This document shows positions 53,521 to 63,469 of a stretch of DNA of 64,000 nucleotides, in pieces. Both the position numbers and the translations under genes were made by a program. This DNA is from Prorocentrum cordatum (Eukaryota > Sar > Dinophyceae > Prorocentrales > Prorocentraceae). Each line of letters begins with the position of its first letter. Positions within the stretch are counted from its first letter, which is position 1. The notes beneath the pieces are model-generated. The model saw only the letters and a program-made list of their open reading frames with translations. It did not search any database and was not told the origin of the DNA. The stretch covers positions 271,001-335,000 of the forward strand of contig CAUYUJ010016305.1 of assembly GCA_963575745.1 (NCBI GenBank), written 5' to 3'.

Positions 53521-53726
53521 GAGTCCCCGAGTCGGCCCGAGTCCTCGGGCACGTCCTCCTACTCCTCGGGCTAAACTCATGCGCTCACGGTTTGATCGCG
53601 CCTGCAATGGTCCTAATTCGGCGAAGGCGGCCAGGCGCCGAGGCGCTCGCCGTTTTGCAGGGGCCGCCATGGATGTGGGCATGGGGGCGGATGAGAGCGC
53701 CCCTCCGATATTCCTTCTCTATTCTT

Positions 53727-53845
53727 ATATACATACATACATACATACATACATACATACACACACATACATACATACATACATACATACATACATACAT
53801 ACACACATCCATACACACATATATACACACATATATACACATAGT
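53727..53845. repeat. (ATAC)n microsatellite
   Basis: ATAC repeats with ACAC interruptions over ~120 bp, grading into ATATACAC. Confidence 0.9.
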
Positions 53846-54313
53846 ACACTCGATCCGCAGATGGCCCATGCAGTTGTTCGCGCGCCTGCTCCTGCTGCAG
53901 GACACCCGCCGCAGGCGCAGATTTTTATTCATATTCCTACATATGCCCCGCACTGGATTACATGGTTGCTGCCGCATTCCCTGGGGGATCAAGCTACTTT
54001 TCTCGATCGCACACAAGCAACGCGCGTAGTAACTGACAGGCCCGCGCTGCCCAGCCGCAGGCTTCGTTGAAAACCAGGAACGAAATGCGCCCCGATGGGC
54101 CGCATCCTTCTAATCCCACCCGCCCTCTGGGCGTGGGTGGTTTAGGGCATTTCATCTTCCAACCTCCTTCTTCCCCTTCGGTGAGGGGCCACCAAGACGG
54201 CCCCGTGATGCCAGATAGCCCAAGGAGGCCTCCAAGAAACCAAACTCATTCAAACACCTAGAAAGGAAACTGATGATTGTTGGCTTCTCGCCTTTTGGCC
54301 CAAGGAAAGGCCC

Positions 54314-54314
<1 letters not shown>

Positions 54315-54381
<67 letters not shown>
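54315..54381. repeat. (GA)n microsatellite
   Basis: GAGAGA with one AAAG interruption, ~67 bp. Confidence 0.9.
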
Positions 54382-54383
<2 letters not shown>

Positions 54384-54774
54384 CGCGGCAGCGTCCTGTT
54401 TCGAGCATTCCGGCAGGTGTTGGATCCGTCTCCTGCGGGCCGGGCAGCGGCGCGGCAAGGGCGCGAGGGGACACGGAGGGTGAAGTGGGCCAGGGAAGGA
54501 GGAGGGAGGAGGGGAGTTAGGCCGGGGCGGGAGCGGAAGGGGGGAGAGGAGGCGACAGAGTAAGAGGGGATGGGGCGAGGAAGGATGAGTTTTGCATCGA
54601 GAGCAGCTTCCTTGCATTCGGGCCTCGTGGGTAGTCGGCCGCTCGAGCGCTGGTACCTTGGAGTTGCGCCCTATAGGTGGTGTCTTGTTTATCCAGATGG
54701 TGCCCTGTTGCTAGGAAGCGCATGGTGCCCCTAGGTGTCTTGCGCTAGCTGGTGCCATACTCTGTGGTGTCCTA

Positions 54775-55032
54775 CCTATGGTACTGCTACTGCTACCTCG
54801 AGCTACTGCTACCTCATAGTCTGCGACTGCTACCTCAAGCTACCGCATATCCACTGCTCAAAATACAACTATTCAGGCTACTGCATGCTGGCATAGCCTG
54901 CCACTGCTACCTCAAGCTACCCCAAGAGCCCTGGAAGCTCTATCCGCGGTCGGCGCTCACAGCGCGGGCTAGGAGGTAGCAGTCGCAGGCTATGAGGCTG
55001 CTTGAGGTAGCAGTAGCTTGAGTAGTTGCATT
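54775..55032. repeat. TGCTACCTCAAGC repeat with inverted copy
   Basis: Words such as CTACTGCTACCTC and GCGACTGCTACCTCAAGCTAC recur at 54780-54925, and their reverse complement (GAGGTAGCAGTCGCAGGC, GAGGTAGCAGTAGCTTGAG) occupies 54970-55030. The region can fold into a long imperfect hairpin. Confidence 0.75.
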
Positions 55033-55189
55033 TTGAGCTTGAGGCCCCTTCCCAGCTTGAATGTCACGGGCCTTCTTGGGGCAGGAAATAGGATTGAGGT
55101 TCGCGAGGATGCGCGCCCATAGGGGAAGGAGTGTAGAAGGTGATCGGATGGAAACTCGAGGAGACGCATGGAATACGATGAGGAATGTT

Positions 55190-55371
55190 ACTCCAGATTT
55201 CGTAATAAAAGGGAGGGGGTCTCATTTCGGGGGGGGGGTCTCTTCCAGGCTATCTTGGAGGGCCTGGGGGGTCTGGGGACGATGTTTTGGAGGGTTCTCC
55301 CACGGGGGAGGTCTGAAATGGCTTGTCTTGGAGGGTCCAGACCCCCTCCCTTTTATTACGAGATCTGGAGT
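55190..55371. mobile_element. 182-bp MITE with 33-bp inverted repeats
   Basis: 55190-55222 (ACTCCAGAT..CGTAATAAAAGGGAGG..) and 55339-55371 are reverse complements with one or two mismatches. The interior is G-rich and non-coding. I found no target duplication next to the ends. It fits a non-autonomous DNA transposon. Confidence 0.75.
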
Positions 55372-55502
55372 GCGAGAAATGCAAACAGGAGTTGTTTTCT
55401 CGCAAACTGCTACCCCCCATTGCAGGGTCGCACAGCACATGTTACTCATCGCTGTGATGACCACCCTGCTGGCATCAGCCAGCTCAAACCGTGAGCGCGG
55501 CC

Positions 55503-56305
55503 CTAGGCACCGCCGGCAGTTGTCTCAATGTGTCCATCCTCGAGCTCGTCCTCCTCGTCCTCATCCTCTTCATGGTCCTTGTTGGGCGCCTTCGCCTTGT
55601 TCTGGGCCCGGATGAGCGCGTCGTAGGACCCCTTGGCCATGTCGTACATCAGTTGGTGGTCCGCCTTGATCTTCTCAGCAGCGTTCATCTTCGCGGCGTA
55701 TGCATCCGGGTCGTCACAGTCATTGGCGATGAGTTCTTGGATCTCCAGCGAGCTTGTTGTCAGGTCATCTACCATCTTGGTTAAGTTGGTCAAGGTCTCC
55801 TCTGGGAACTTGCGGCCGTGCATCTTCATCTTGAGATTCCCTGCTGCGTCTTTGGATTTGGTCAGGCTTGCTAGGAACTTCTTCGCGATGTCGGTCGGAC
55901 TCAGTGGCCTCTCTTGCGCTGGGTCCTTACCTTTCTTGCCCTTGCCTTTGGGGTCCTTGCCTTTCTTGCCTTTCTTGCCCTTGCCTTTGCCCTTGTTGCC
56001 TTTGCTGCCCTTGCCGCCCGCGTCGTCGGCGCCGCTGCCACTTCCGTCAGCGCCGGCAGGATGGGGCGCAGCCGGCTGGTCGAACGGGCCACTTGGAATT
56101 TCCGAGTCCTTGATAGCCGCTCCAACTGCACCTTCCGAGAGGCCTTTGACTTTAACCTGCTCAGCGTTGAACACCGGAAACAAGGCTGCATCGCTCTTAG
56201 GGTCGAACTCCGCATTCAATGCCACGGCCAGCTCGCGATGGTCGATGTCACTAACTTCCAAGTCCTGCTCCAGCCACACCCACACGAGGCGCATGCCCTC
56301 GTCAC
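55503..56305 (-). CDS. Terminal exon of minus-strand gene
   Basis: The exon begins after a good acceptor (CTCCTGCAG|GTGACG) at 56305 and reads DEGMRLVWVWLEQDLEVSDI, then a Gly/Lys stretch (GKGKKGKKGKD) and a helical part (AKKFLASLTKSKDAA, AEKIKADHQLMYDMAKG), ending at TAG 55503 after an acidic patch. It joins in frame with the exon ending at 56629. I know no family; the Lys-rich linker and charged helices suggest a nuclear or RNA-associated protein, which is only a guess. Confidence 0.65.
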
Positions 56306-56628
56306 CTGCAGGAGGGAGGATGAGGAGGAGGAGGAGGAGGATAAAGAGTAGGTCGGAGGAAGGAGAGGAAGGAGGACGAGGAGGAGGAGGAGAAGAGGGA
56401 GGGTCGAAGAGGATCAGGATGGATAGGACTTGGAGGCAGGATCAAGAGGATCAAACGAATCAGGAGGATCAGGGTGATGAGGAGGGTCACGGAAGATCTG
56501 GAGGATCAGGAGCAAGGAGAAGATCAGGAGGATCAGGGGGATCAGGATCAGGGAAGGTCAGGAGGATCAGGAAGAGGAGGAGGAGGAGGAGGAAGATGGA
56601 TGAGGAGATTTCCAATGTCATCTTTGAC
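56306..56628 (-). other. GT-AG intron
   Basis: The donor is CCAG|GTCAAAG (GT at 56628-56627) and the acceptor TGCAG|GTGAC (AG at 56307-56306). Phase 1 on both sides restores HPEFP-G-DEGM. The 323-bp intron is filled with AGG and GGATCAGGA repeats. Confidence 0.7.
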
Positions 56629-57736
56629 CTGGAAACTCTGGGTGCCAATTCCACCAGCCCCTGGCCAACTTGTCTGTGATCACCTTCTCCGCCCGCTGAG
56701 CGCCCTGCTCCCCGTCGCCGTACATCGTCACGAGCTGGGCACGATGCCGGAAGCCATATTTCATCTTGCTGCGAATCTCTCGGATCCTGATGCGCTTGTA
56801 GTGCACCGACACGTTGCCCCAGTCCTTGTCGCTGTTGTACCAGGCTTGGAACAATTCAGTCTTGTTGTTCTTGAGCTTGTCGATCAAGTTCTCCGGAACT
56901 TCGCTTGGCCTTTTCTTCTTCTCGTTGATTTGCCTGCTGAACACCATATAGTCATTCCTATGCGTGTTGGAGTTCACCATGACCCATTCCGCTTTCTCCC
57001 CATCCTCCAACTTCTTCAACACCTCTGGCGCCAATTGAACGTCACCGTTAGTGGACTTGACCACAGTGTTGGGCAAGTCTCCAGCGGCAGATGGGCGCGG
57101 CACGACATGATAGGCGTTGCCATATTTGCCGTCGCCCTTGCCGTTCTGCAATGCCACGTTTACATCCTTGCCTGTGCCACCGCCCTTGCCGCTCTGCGGT
57201 GCCACGTTGACATATTTGCCTTTGCCGTCGCCCTTGCCGCCCTGCATTGCCACGTTGACATCCTTGCCTTTGCCGTCGCCCTTGCTGATCTCCTTACCTG
57301 TGGCCGCGACCGTCGCCTTCGCGAAGATGGACTGGGCGGTCTGCGCTAAGGCCGACTCAGCGGTCTCGCCCATGGAGCCATCGTCCTCGTTGGGCTCCAC
57401 CTCATCATCCTCCATGCGCGAGCCGTCGCTGCAGGCACTGGCGCCCATCGTATCGCGCGGATCCTCCGACTCATCATCTGCAGGTGCGGCCTTGGGGCCA
57501 GGAGCACTGGAGGGCGAGGGACGTCCGCGATTCTGCACAGGCGTCACGGGCCCGCTCACGTGCGAAGAAGGGGTAGGTGGCGCGCTGGAGGATGCTGATG
57601 ACGAGCCGTAGCCCAGCGCGTGCATGACCTCGGTCGTGCTCATGCCCTCGCGCGCAGCAGTCGACTCGATGAGGCGCTGCAGGCTGTCCAGGGCGCCCGG
57701 GAACAGCTTCGCGGGCGGCTTCGGCTGCGGCGTCAC
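56629..57736 (-). CDS. Internal exon with GKGDGKG repeats
   Basis: It follows an excellent acceptor (polypyrimidine then CCAAG|GTGACG at 57737). The product starts TPQPKPPAKLFPGALDSLQ, then has Ser/Pro and acidic disordered sequence and four or so units of GKGDGKGKDVNVA. A compact region follows, KLEDGEKAEWVMVNSNTH to KYGFRHRAQLVTMYGDGEQ, and it ends at HPEFP. Trp and Tyr spacing in this last part suggests a folded domain that I cannot name. Codon use agrees with the neighbouring exons. Confidence 0.65.
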
Positions 57737-57777
57737 CTTGGAGGAGGGGGGGGGGGGAAAGGAAGTGAGAAATCGTA

Positions 57778-58690
57778 GACGCTTCGCATAGCCCCACCGG
57801 CCCGATGCCCAGAGGAATTGCCTCGATCAGGCAAGTGGGCAGCACGCAGAGGAAGGGTCCCCAAGTGGAGGCCTCTTGGAGCGTCTTGGGTGCCTCGGAG
57901 CGCGTCTCTTGGGAGCATATTGGAGGCCTCTTGGGGGCCTCCTGGGCGCCTCTTGGGGCCCTCTTGAAGCGCTCTTGGGAGCCTTGGGGGCGTTCTTGTG
58001 GCCATCTTGGAGGACGTCGATCAAACGAGAAGCGAGCATTAGTCAGCGTTGCCCCTCGGGAGCCCAACAAAATCGCCTCTTCGGGCGCTCTTGGGGCGCT
58101 CTTAGGCGCTCTTGGGGCCGTCTTGGGGCTCTCTTGAGCCTCTCTTGGAGCCCTCTTGGGCCATCTTGGAGCCATCTTGAGGCCCCGGATGGCCATCGGA
58201 AGCGAAATGGAGAGAAAACCAAACACATAGATGCTCCTAAGGTTTTGGCCTCTTCGGGGCCTCCTGGGGGAGCTCTTTGTCTTGGAACGGTCGTGGGGCA
58301 TCTTGGAGCATCGTGGGGGCCATTATGAGACATCTTGGGATATCTTGAGCCACCTTGGAGGTCATCTTGGGCTCTCCCAGGCGCCCTTGGAGTCATCTTA
58401 ATCAGTGCCCCCCAAAGGTGCCAACCTGTGGCTCAAACCTTAGTAACATCAATGATTTGGCATTCTCGCCGAGGCCTCTTGGAGCATCTTGGGTGCCTCT
58501 GGGGGGTCTCTTGCCTCTTGGAGGTCTTTTGGGAGCCTATTGGGGGCGTCCTGGGGGTCTCTTGGGGCTTCCTGGCCACCTCTTGGGACCCTCTTGGGGC
58601 TCCCTCGGTAGCCTCGGGGGCCATCTTTGGGCCATCTTGCGCGAGATCGATCACAGGAGGGGGGGTCCCTAATTATAGGCCCCCCCCCTG
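57778..58690. repeat. Inverted arm L (~900 bp)
   Basis: Reverse complement of ~61525-62416, end to end, with scattered differences: at the inner end GGGACCCCCCC/TGATCGATC-like, in the middle TTGGCATTCTCGCCGAGGCC, at the outer end CAAGTGGGCAGCAC and ACGCTTCGC. Internally it is made of CTTGGGGCC/GAGGCCCCAAG words, so many short G/W/A/L frames are open. Confidence 0.85.
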
Positions 58691-59122
58691 AGGAGGCCAA
58701 GATGGGGCCAAACACCAATGATGTTGGCTTCCTCGCCGAGGCCGTTCTAAACGCTCCGACGACTCGCCGAACCCCCTGCCCAGGTCCATGGGGAAGGGGT
58801 AGGGGGAGGGGTAAACCCCTCCCCGAAGGGGAAGGAGGGGTGGAAGAGGAAACGCTCTAAACCACCGACGCCCAGGGGGCTGGTGGGATTAGAGGAGGAG
58901 GGGAGTTGGGAGAAGAATGAGGAGGAGGCGGGAGAAAGATTGACCTCGCACGCCAGCGTTGGTCTGAACGTGTCAGTGTCCAAAACATAGTTCTTGGCCC
59001 CAGGAACCGCGGGAGGAGGGAGATGGAGGGAGGGCGTAGCTCCAGTGGGAAGCGGCCCCGGAATGAGGCAGGACCAGGAGAAGGAGGAGGAGGAGGTGGA
59101 GCAGAGATTATCCCGATGGGGC
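58691..59122. other. Intron sequence, no gene
   Basis: Between arm L and the next exon. GGGGAGGGG repeats at 58790-58850 and GGAGGAGG at 59085. A GC donor (CAG|GC) is possible at 59122. Confidence 0.4.
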
Positions 59123-59668
59123 CTGTGGTGGCGGCGTGACCCCAGCTGGGGCTGACGGCGAGGGGCTTTTCGCAGCGGTGGGCCTAGCGGCGTCGGACGG
59201 CGCGGTGTTCCCCTGTTTGGTTGGCTGCAGCTTCTTAAGTGCATCGAACCTCCCTTGGATATATTTCTCATGCCGCTCCTTCTCGAGTGCCTCGTGTTTG
59301 ATGCTCAGCGTCGTCGTGGGGTCTTGCGCGCTGCCATGCGCCATTGTAGGCGCCGCCCGCTCGGCATGATAGATGAGTGTCCCAGGCGTGCGTGGGGGCC
59401 CTTCTATGCCTGCCTGCCACGGCGCGGCTGCGGGCTGATGTGCTGAGACTGTCGGCGCACGGGCGGGCTGCGTTGCTGCAGCCTTGGGCGGTCCTGCTGC
59501 CATGGGCGTCTTGTCGGGCGTTGCTGCGTTTCCTGCGGCGGCATCCTGCAACTTGGCGAGCTTCTGCATCACCTCCAAAGGGGATGGTACCTTCTCCCGG
59601 GCCCTCTTGCCTGCCCTCACATGGCCTGCTGCGACGTGGCTCCCCGCCGACATATCGCCAGGGCCGCG
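59123..59668 (-). CDS. Internal exon, disordered Ala/Pro/Lys-rich
   Basis: This open frame reads RGPGDMSAGSHVAAG, then KVPSPLEVMQKLAKLQDAA, APTVSAHQPAAAPW, LIYHAERAAP, KHEALEKERHEKYIQGRF and ends near AGVTPPPQ. Ends are inferred: acceptor at CATGAG|CGC (59668) and a GC donor CCACAG|GC at 59122, both phase 0, which would join PPPQ to VTPQPK of the exon at 57736. The frame stays open beyond both points. It is flanked by the two inverted arms. Confidence 0.5.
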
Positions 59669-61524
59669 CTCATGCAGGAGGAGGCAACTATAAGATTTGA
59701 TCCCAGATAAGCCACCCAGCAGTGCAAGGATGGAGGGAGTGAAGGTTGCAAGATGTGACATTGGGGGAGCGAAGAGAAGGGAAGGGAAGGAAAGGGAAGG
59801 GGAGGAAGATGGGTGGGACAGGGAGGGGGAGGAGGAGGAGCGAGGGCGGTCACCAAATGGGCGAGAGGGAAGGGGCATGGAAGGAGCGACTGAGGGACTC
59901 CACTTGATCATGGGAGCCGATTGCGATATCATGCCATCAGGTATCGTGGCATGCATCTCGCGGGCCTTTTAGATGCAGCTTCGAAGCCCACGGGTGGCTT
60001 ATTGGGGGCCTATTGGGGGACCATGGGGGCCACGCGGGGGCATCGCGGGCCCATCTTGGGGCCCTTCGGGGGCGCATCAGGGGTTGCCGAGGGGCTCTTG
60101 GGGCCTCCGGGGCAACGGGATCGCAGTATATGTTGATGTTGCCTAGCGCGGGCCCCTCTCGTGGCCTCTTACACCGCATGGCTGGGCCGTCGCGGAGCCA
60201 TCGGGGACCTCATGGGCTGTCTGACATGCTAAGTTTGTTCCAAACCGATGGGGAATCCTATGGTGTTGCATCAATGTTCTGCAATGGCGTGAAATCGGGG
60301 ACCTTATGGGCTGTCTGACATGCTAAGTTTGTTCCAAACCGATGGAACATCCTATGATGTTGCATCAATGTTCTGCAATGGCGTGAAATGGCGTGAAGTG
60401 TGACACGCAACGGGTATTTCACTGCTGTTTCACGGATATTTCACGGCTTCACGGTTTCACGGGTACGTGCACGCAAACATCGCGCGTTGTAATGTTTTGT
60501 GTTGATTTTGTCGCATGGGCCCCAAACAGTCCAACCGTGCACCATGGAGCGTTTAATGGCAATGATAAGCCTTGTCGTGGCCCCTCCAGGTTTCCAGCCA
60601 GGGCCAATGCGTTACTTGGCCAAAGTGCAAGAACTCTTTGGCAGTACAGACCGCACCATATCACCACACTTCGGAGCAGGGCCAGAGGGCAAGCCGGCTG
60701 TCCTGCGCACTGCTGGACGTTCTCCAGGGCGACGCGGCGGCCCATGCCATACTTGGCGCAACGGGGGAAGGAATAAGCAGATGAGTGGGCAAGCAAATTG
60801 GCGCCATGGGGGAGTAGAGTCGAGTAGCGACACCCTCGCGAGGGGAGGTGGCAGGAGGAGGGCAAGGGGGAGGGAAGGGCTGATGAGGGAAGAGAGTTGC
60901 GCGTTCGACACATGGGGGTTCGAAGTCGGAGAAGTTGGTTGGATGTCCCAATCTCATCATCATACTTGTCCTTCCCCTGTGTCATCCTTGCATGTTCTAA
61001 GCCGCTGCCCCTGTCTTACCCCCCCTCCGCCCCATCCTCGCCATCATCCTCACCGTCCCTTCCCGCTTCCAACTTGGCGAAATCCGCCAGGCCCCGCTCG
61101 GGGCCCACACTCAACAATTTTCCGCGGCGCGTCCAGCCACGGCGACGAGGAGGGACCCCAAAGGCCAAACAGCTACGAACGTTGATCCCCGAGGCCATGC
61201 CGAATCACAGAAATTGTCTGCGTCGTCACCCCTTCCTCTCGCAATCCCCCCCGGGACCGAGCGCTGGCAGGCAGCGCGTTTTTTTTCCTGATGCGATGTT
61301 CGCGCGTGCCCGTTGCAGGTGAGGAGGCGGTGTACATTGAGCAGGATAGAGCATGCAGACAGGAAAGTCGGGGCGGGGTGCCTGGGAATTGAGATCGTTT
61401 GAGGAGGTGGAGGGAAGATGAGGGCACATGTGCACTTCAAACATGTATAAGCTTGCGCGCTGTGCGCAGAATCAGGCCGGCGGCAGTGGTAAATCCTATC
61501 AGCCTTCTGGGCGTGGTGACCCTA
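59669..61524. other. Intronic or intergenic DNA
   Basis: No gene found. It includes the 94-bp tandem duplication (60201-60388) and short TTTCACGG repeats at 60416-60465. Frames at 60499-61322 are open but contain nothing recognisable. Confidence 0.4.
60201..60388. repeat. 94-bp tandem duplication
   Basis: TCGGGGACCT at 60201 and 60295 begin two 94-bp units, both containing GGCTGTCTGACATGCTAAG and GTTGCATCAATGTTCTGCA, with about four differences. Confidence 0.9.
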
Positions 61525-62416
61525 ATTAGGGACCCCCCCCTCCTGTGATTGATCCCACCCAAGATGGCCCAAATATGGCACCCAATAGGGCCCCAAGAGG
61601 TGGCCCGGAAGCCCCAAGAGGCCCCCAGGATGCCCCCAAGAGACCCCCTAAGAGGCCCCAAGAGACCTCCCAGAGGCACCCAAGATGCTCCAAGAGGCCT
61701 CGGCGAGAATGCCAAATCACTGATGTTACTAAGGTTTTAGCCACATGTTGGCCTCTTGGGGGGGCACTGATTAAGATATATCAAGATGACTCCAAGAGCG
61801 CCTGGGAGAGCCCAAGATGACCTCCAAGATGGTTCAAGATATCCCAAGATGTCTCAATGGCTCCCGCGATGCCCCAAGATGCCCCAAGACCGCTCCAAGA
61901 CTGCTCCAAGTGGCCAAAGAGCTCCCCCACGAGGCCCCGAAGAGGCCAAAACCTCAGGAACATCTATGTGTTTGGTTTTCTCGCCTTTTCGCTTCCGGTG
62001 GCCATCCGAGGCCTCAAGATGGCTCCAAGATGGCCCAAGAGGGCTCCAAGAGAGGCTCAAGAGAGCCCCAAGACGGCCCCAAGAGCGCTCCAAGAGCGAC
62101 CCAAGAGCGCCCCAAGAGGCGATGTTGGGCTCCCGAGGGGCAACGCTAACTAATGCTCGCTTCTTGTTTGATCGATGTCCTCCAAAATGGCCCCAAGAGC
62201 GCCCCCAAGGCTCCCAAGAGCGCTTCAAGAGGGCACCAAGAGGCGCCCAGGAGGCCCCAACAGGCGCCTAAGAGGCCCCCAAGATGCTCACAAGAGACCC
62301 CCAAGAGGCCCCAATAAGCTCTCCGAGGCACCCAAGATGCTCCAAGAGGCCTCCACTGGGGGACCTTTCCTCTGTGTGCTGCCCACTTCCCTGATTGAGG
62401 TTACGCGAAGCGTCTA
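61525..62416. repeat. Inverted arm R (~900 bp)
   Basis: Partner of arm L. Plus-strand order here is AGGCCTCGGCGAGAATGCCAA (middle, with variants), GAGGCCAAAACCTCAGGAAC, CTAATGCTCGCTTCTTGTTTG and finally GTGCTGCCCACTTCC. The spacing between arms is ~2.8 kb. Confidence 0.85.
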
Positions 62417-62448
62417 GAGATTAAGCGACGCCAAATGGGTTGCATAGG

Positions 62449-63469
62449 TCATTGGGAAGTAAGGTAGGCCAGCGCGATCTGCATCTCCGCCAGGGGTGCA
62501 CAGTCTGTCTTGGAGCGCGCCTTCTTGAAGAGGTCCAAAGTCTGCTCACCGGCGGTGTTGGCTTTGCGCTTCTTGAGTTTCAGCCCCGAGTAGTTGTCCT
62601 GGTACATCTTCGCCAGAGCGTTGCCGAATCCCCTGGGGTAGTGCTGGGATTTCTTGAGCTGCTTCCCGCCATTAACCTGTTCACGGCCATCAGAGCTGTA
62701 TGTGATGCGCACCAGGTCGTTGTCCGTAAGCTTGTCAGGGGATATTTTTTTTGCCTTGGACTTCCAAGTCCTTGATGCACTTATCATTGCACCACAATAC
62801 CGTAGGTTTCAACGACGGTGCCCCAAAAGCCCCCATGTACACAAAGGCTCTGAACACTTTGATTTTGCGGAGCATGTCTTGGAAATCAGGGTGGCGATTG
62901 AGAATTGAAGATGCTGGTTGCTCCAGAATCCATAAGCCCCCACGGGCAGATATGATGAGCATCAACAGAACACAGCGCGCAACCATCTTATTAGCTGCCA
63001 TCACTTGCGGCCTCTTAGTGTTTCCTAGGGGGTCCCATTCTTTGCGCCCAGCCGTATGCCTGTTCACCCATGCCCAAGTAGAACAAACTGGAGCTAGCAC
63101 ATGGATACCGCCTGGCTTGCAGCGGAGGACCATGTGCAAGGCATTGGCAAACCCAGCGTCTGAATTCATATCGAATTGGCCGCCGGGAACATCATCGTTG
63201 ATCTCAAAAGGAATGGCAATTTTGTGCGCGCGCCAGCAAGCCTTTGAGGACTCGCGCTCTCCTGCAAAGAATTCTGTGCCATCGGCATCTGGGCGCTCCA
63301 CAGACTTCCACAACGTATCATTTGATATGATGGCGAGAATACATTGCAATACGATCAGCGGCACCCCGTGTTCAAACAGCGACTTCAAGAGCAACTGTTT
63401 TGCGTTAGTAGGTTTTGTCGTGTAGACAGCTGCTATCCGATTGGACTCGGCTTTGTGTTTTGCGGCCAT
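62449..63469 (-). CDS. Methyltransferase-like protein, first exon
   Basis: ATG 63469 opens MAAKHKAESNRIAA, followed by a helical N-terminus (LLLKSLFEHGVPLIVL). The Rossmann-like domain follows: EFFAGERESSKACWR (motif I-like), a GGQFDMNSDAGFANAL segment, GGIHVLAPVCSTWAWVNR (motif IV-like, PVC), MVARCVLLMLIISARGGLWILEQPASS (motif VI-like EQP) and VYMGAFGAPSLKPTVLW. After KDLEVQGK a run of eight T on the plus strand (62745-62752) shifts the frame by one. Beyond it the protein continues as KISPDKLTDNDLV.., QHYPRGFGNALAKMY, to TGA 62449 or a splice site near 62470. The order FAG, PxCSTW, EQP, then YPxGFG is a pattern I associate with a dinoflagellate family related to C5-methyltransferases; catalysis is unproven. 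No RT or LTR lies nearby. Confidence 0.7.

Larger units (their letters stand above)
53521..54770. other. Non-coding with microsatellites
   Basis: No gene. It contains the ATAC repeat at 53727-53845 and the GA repeat at 54315-54381; the rest has no recognisable domain. Confidence 0.5.

Noticed and set aside
53521-54070. Tyrosine recombinase downstream of the DIRS-like RT
   Set aside because: Looked for an R..HxxR..Y arrangement in all frames and found none; the region is ATAC microsatellite and unrelated DNA.
60499-61322. Possible genes between the inverted arms
   Set aside because: Open frames on both strands have no domain, no splice-consistent limits and poor composition.
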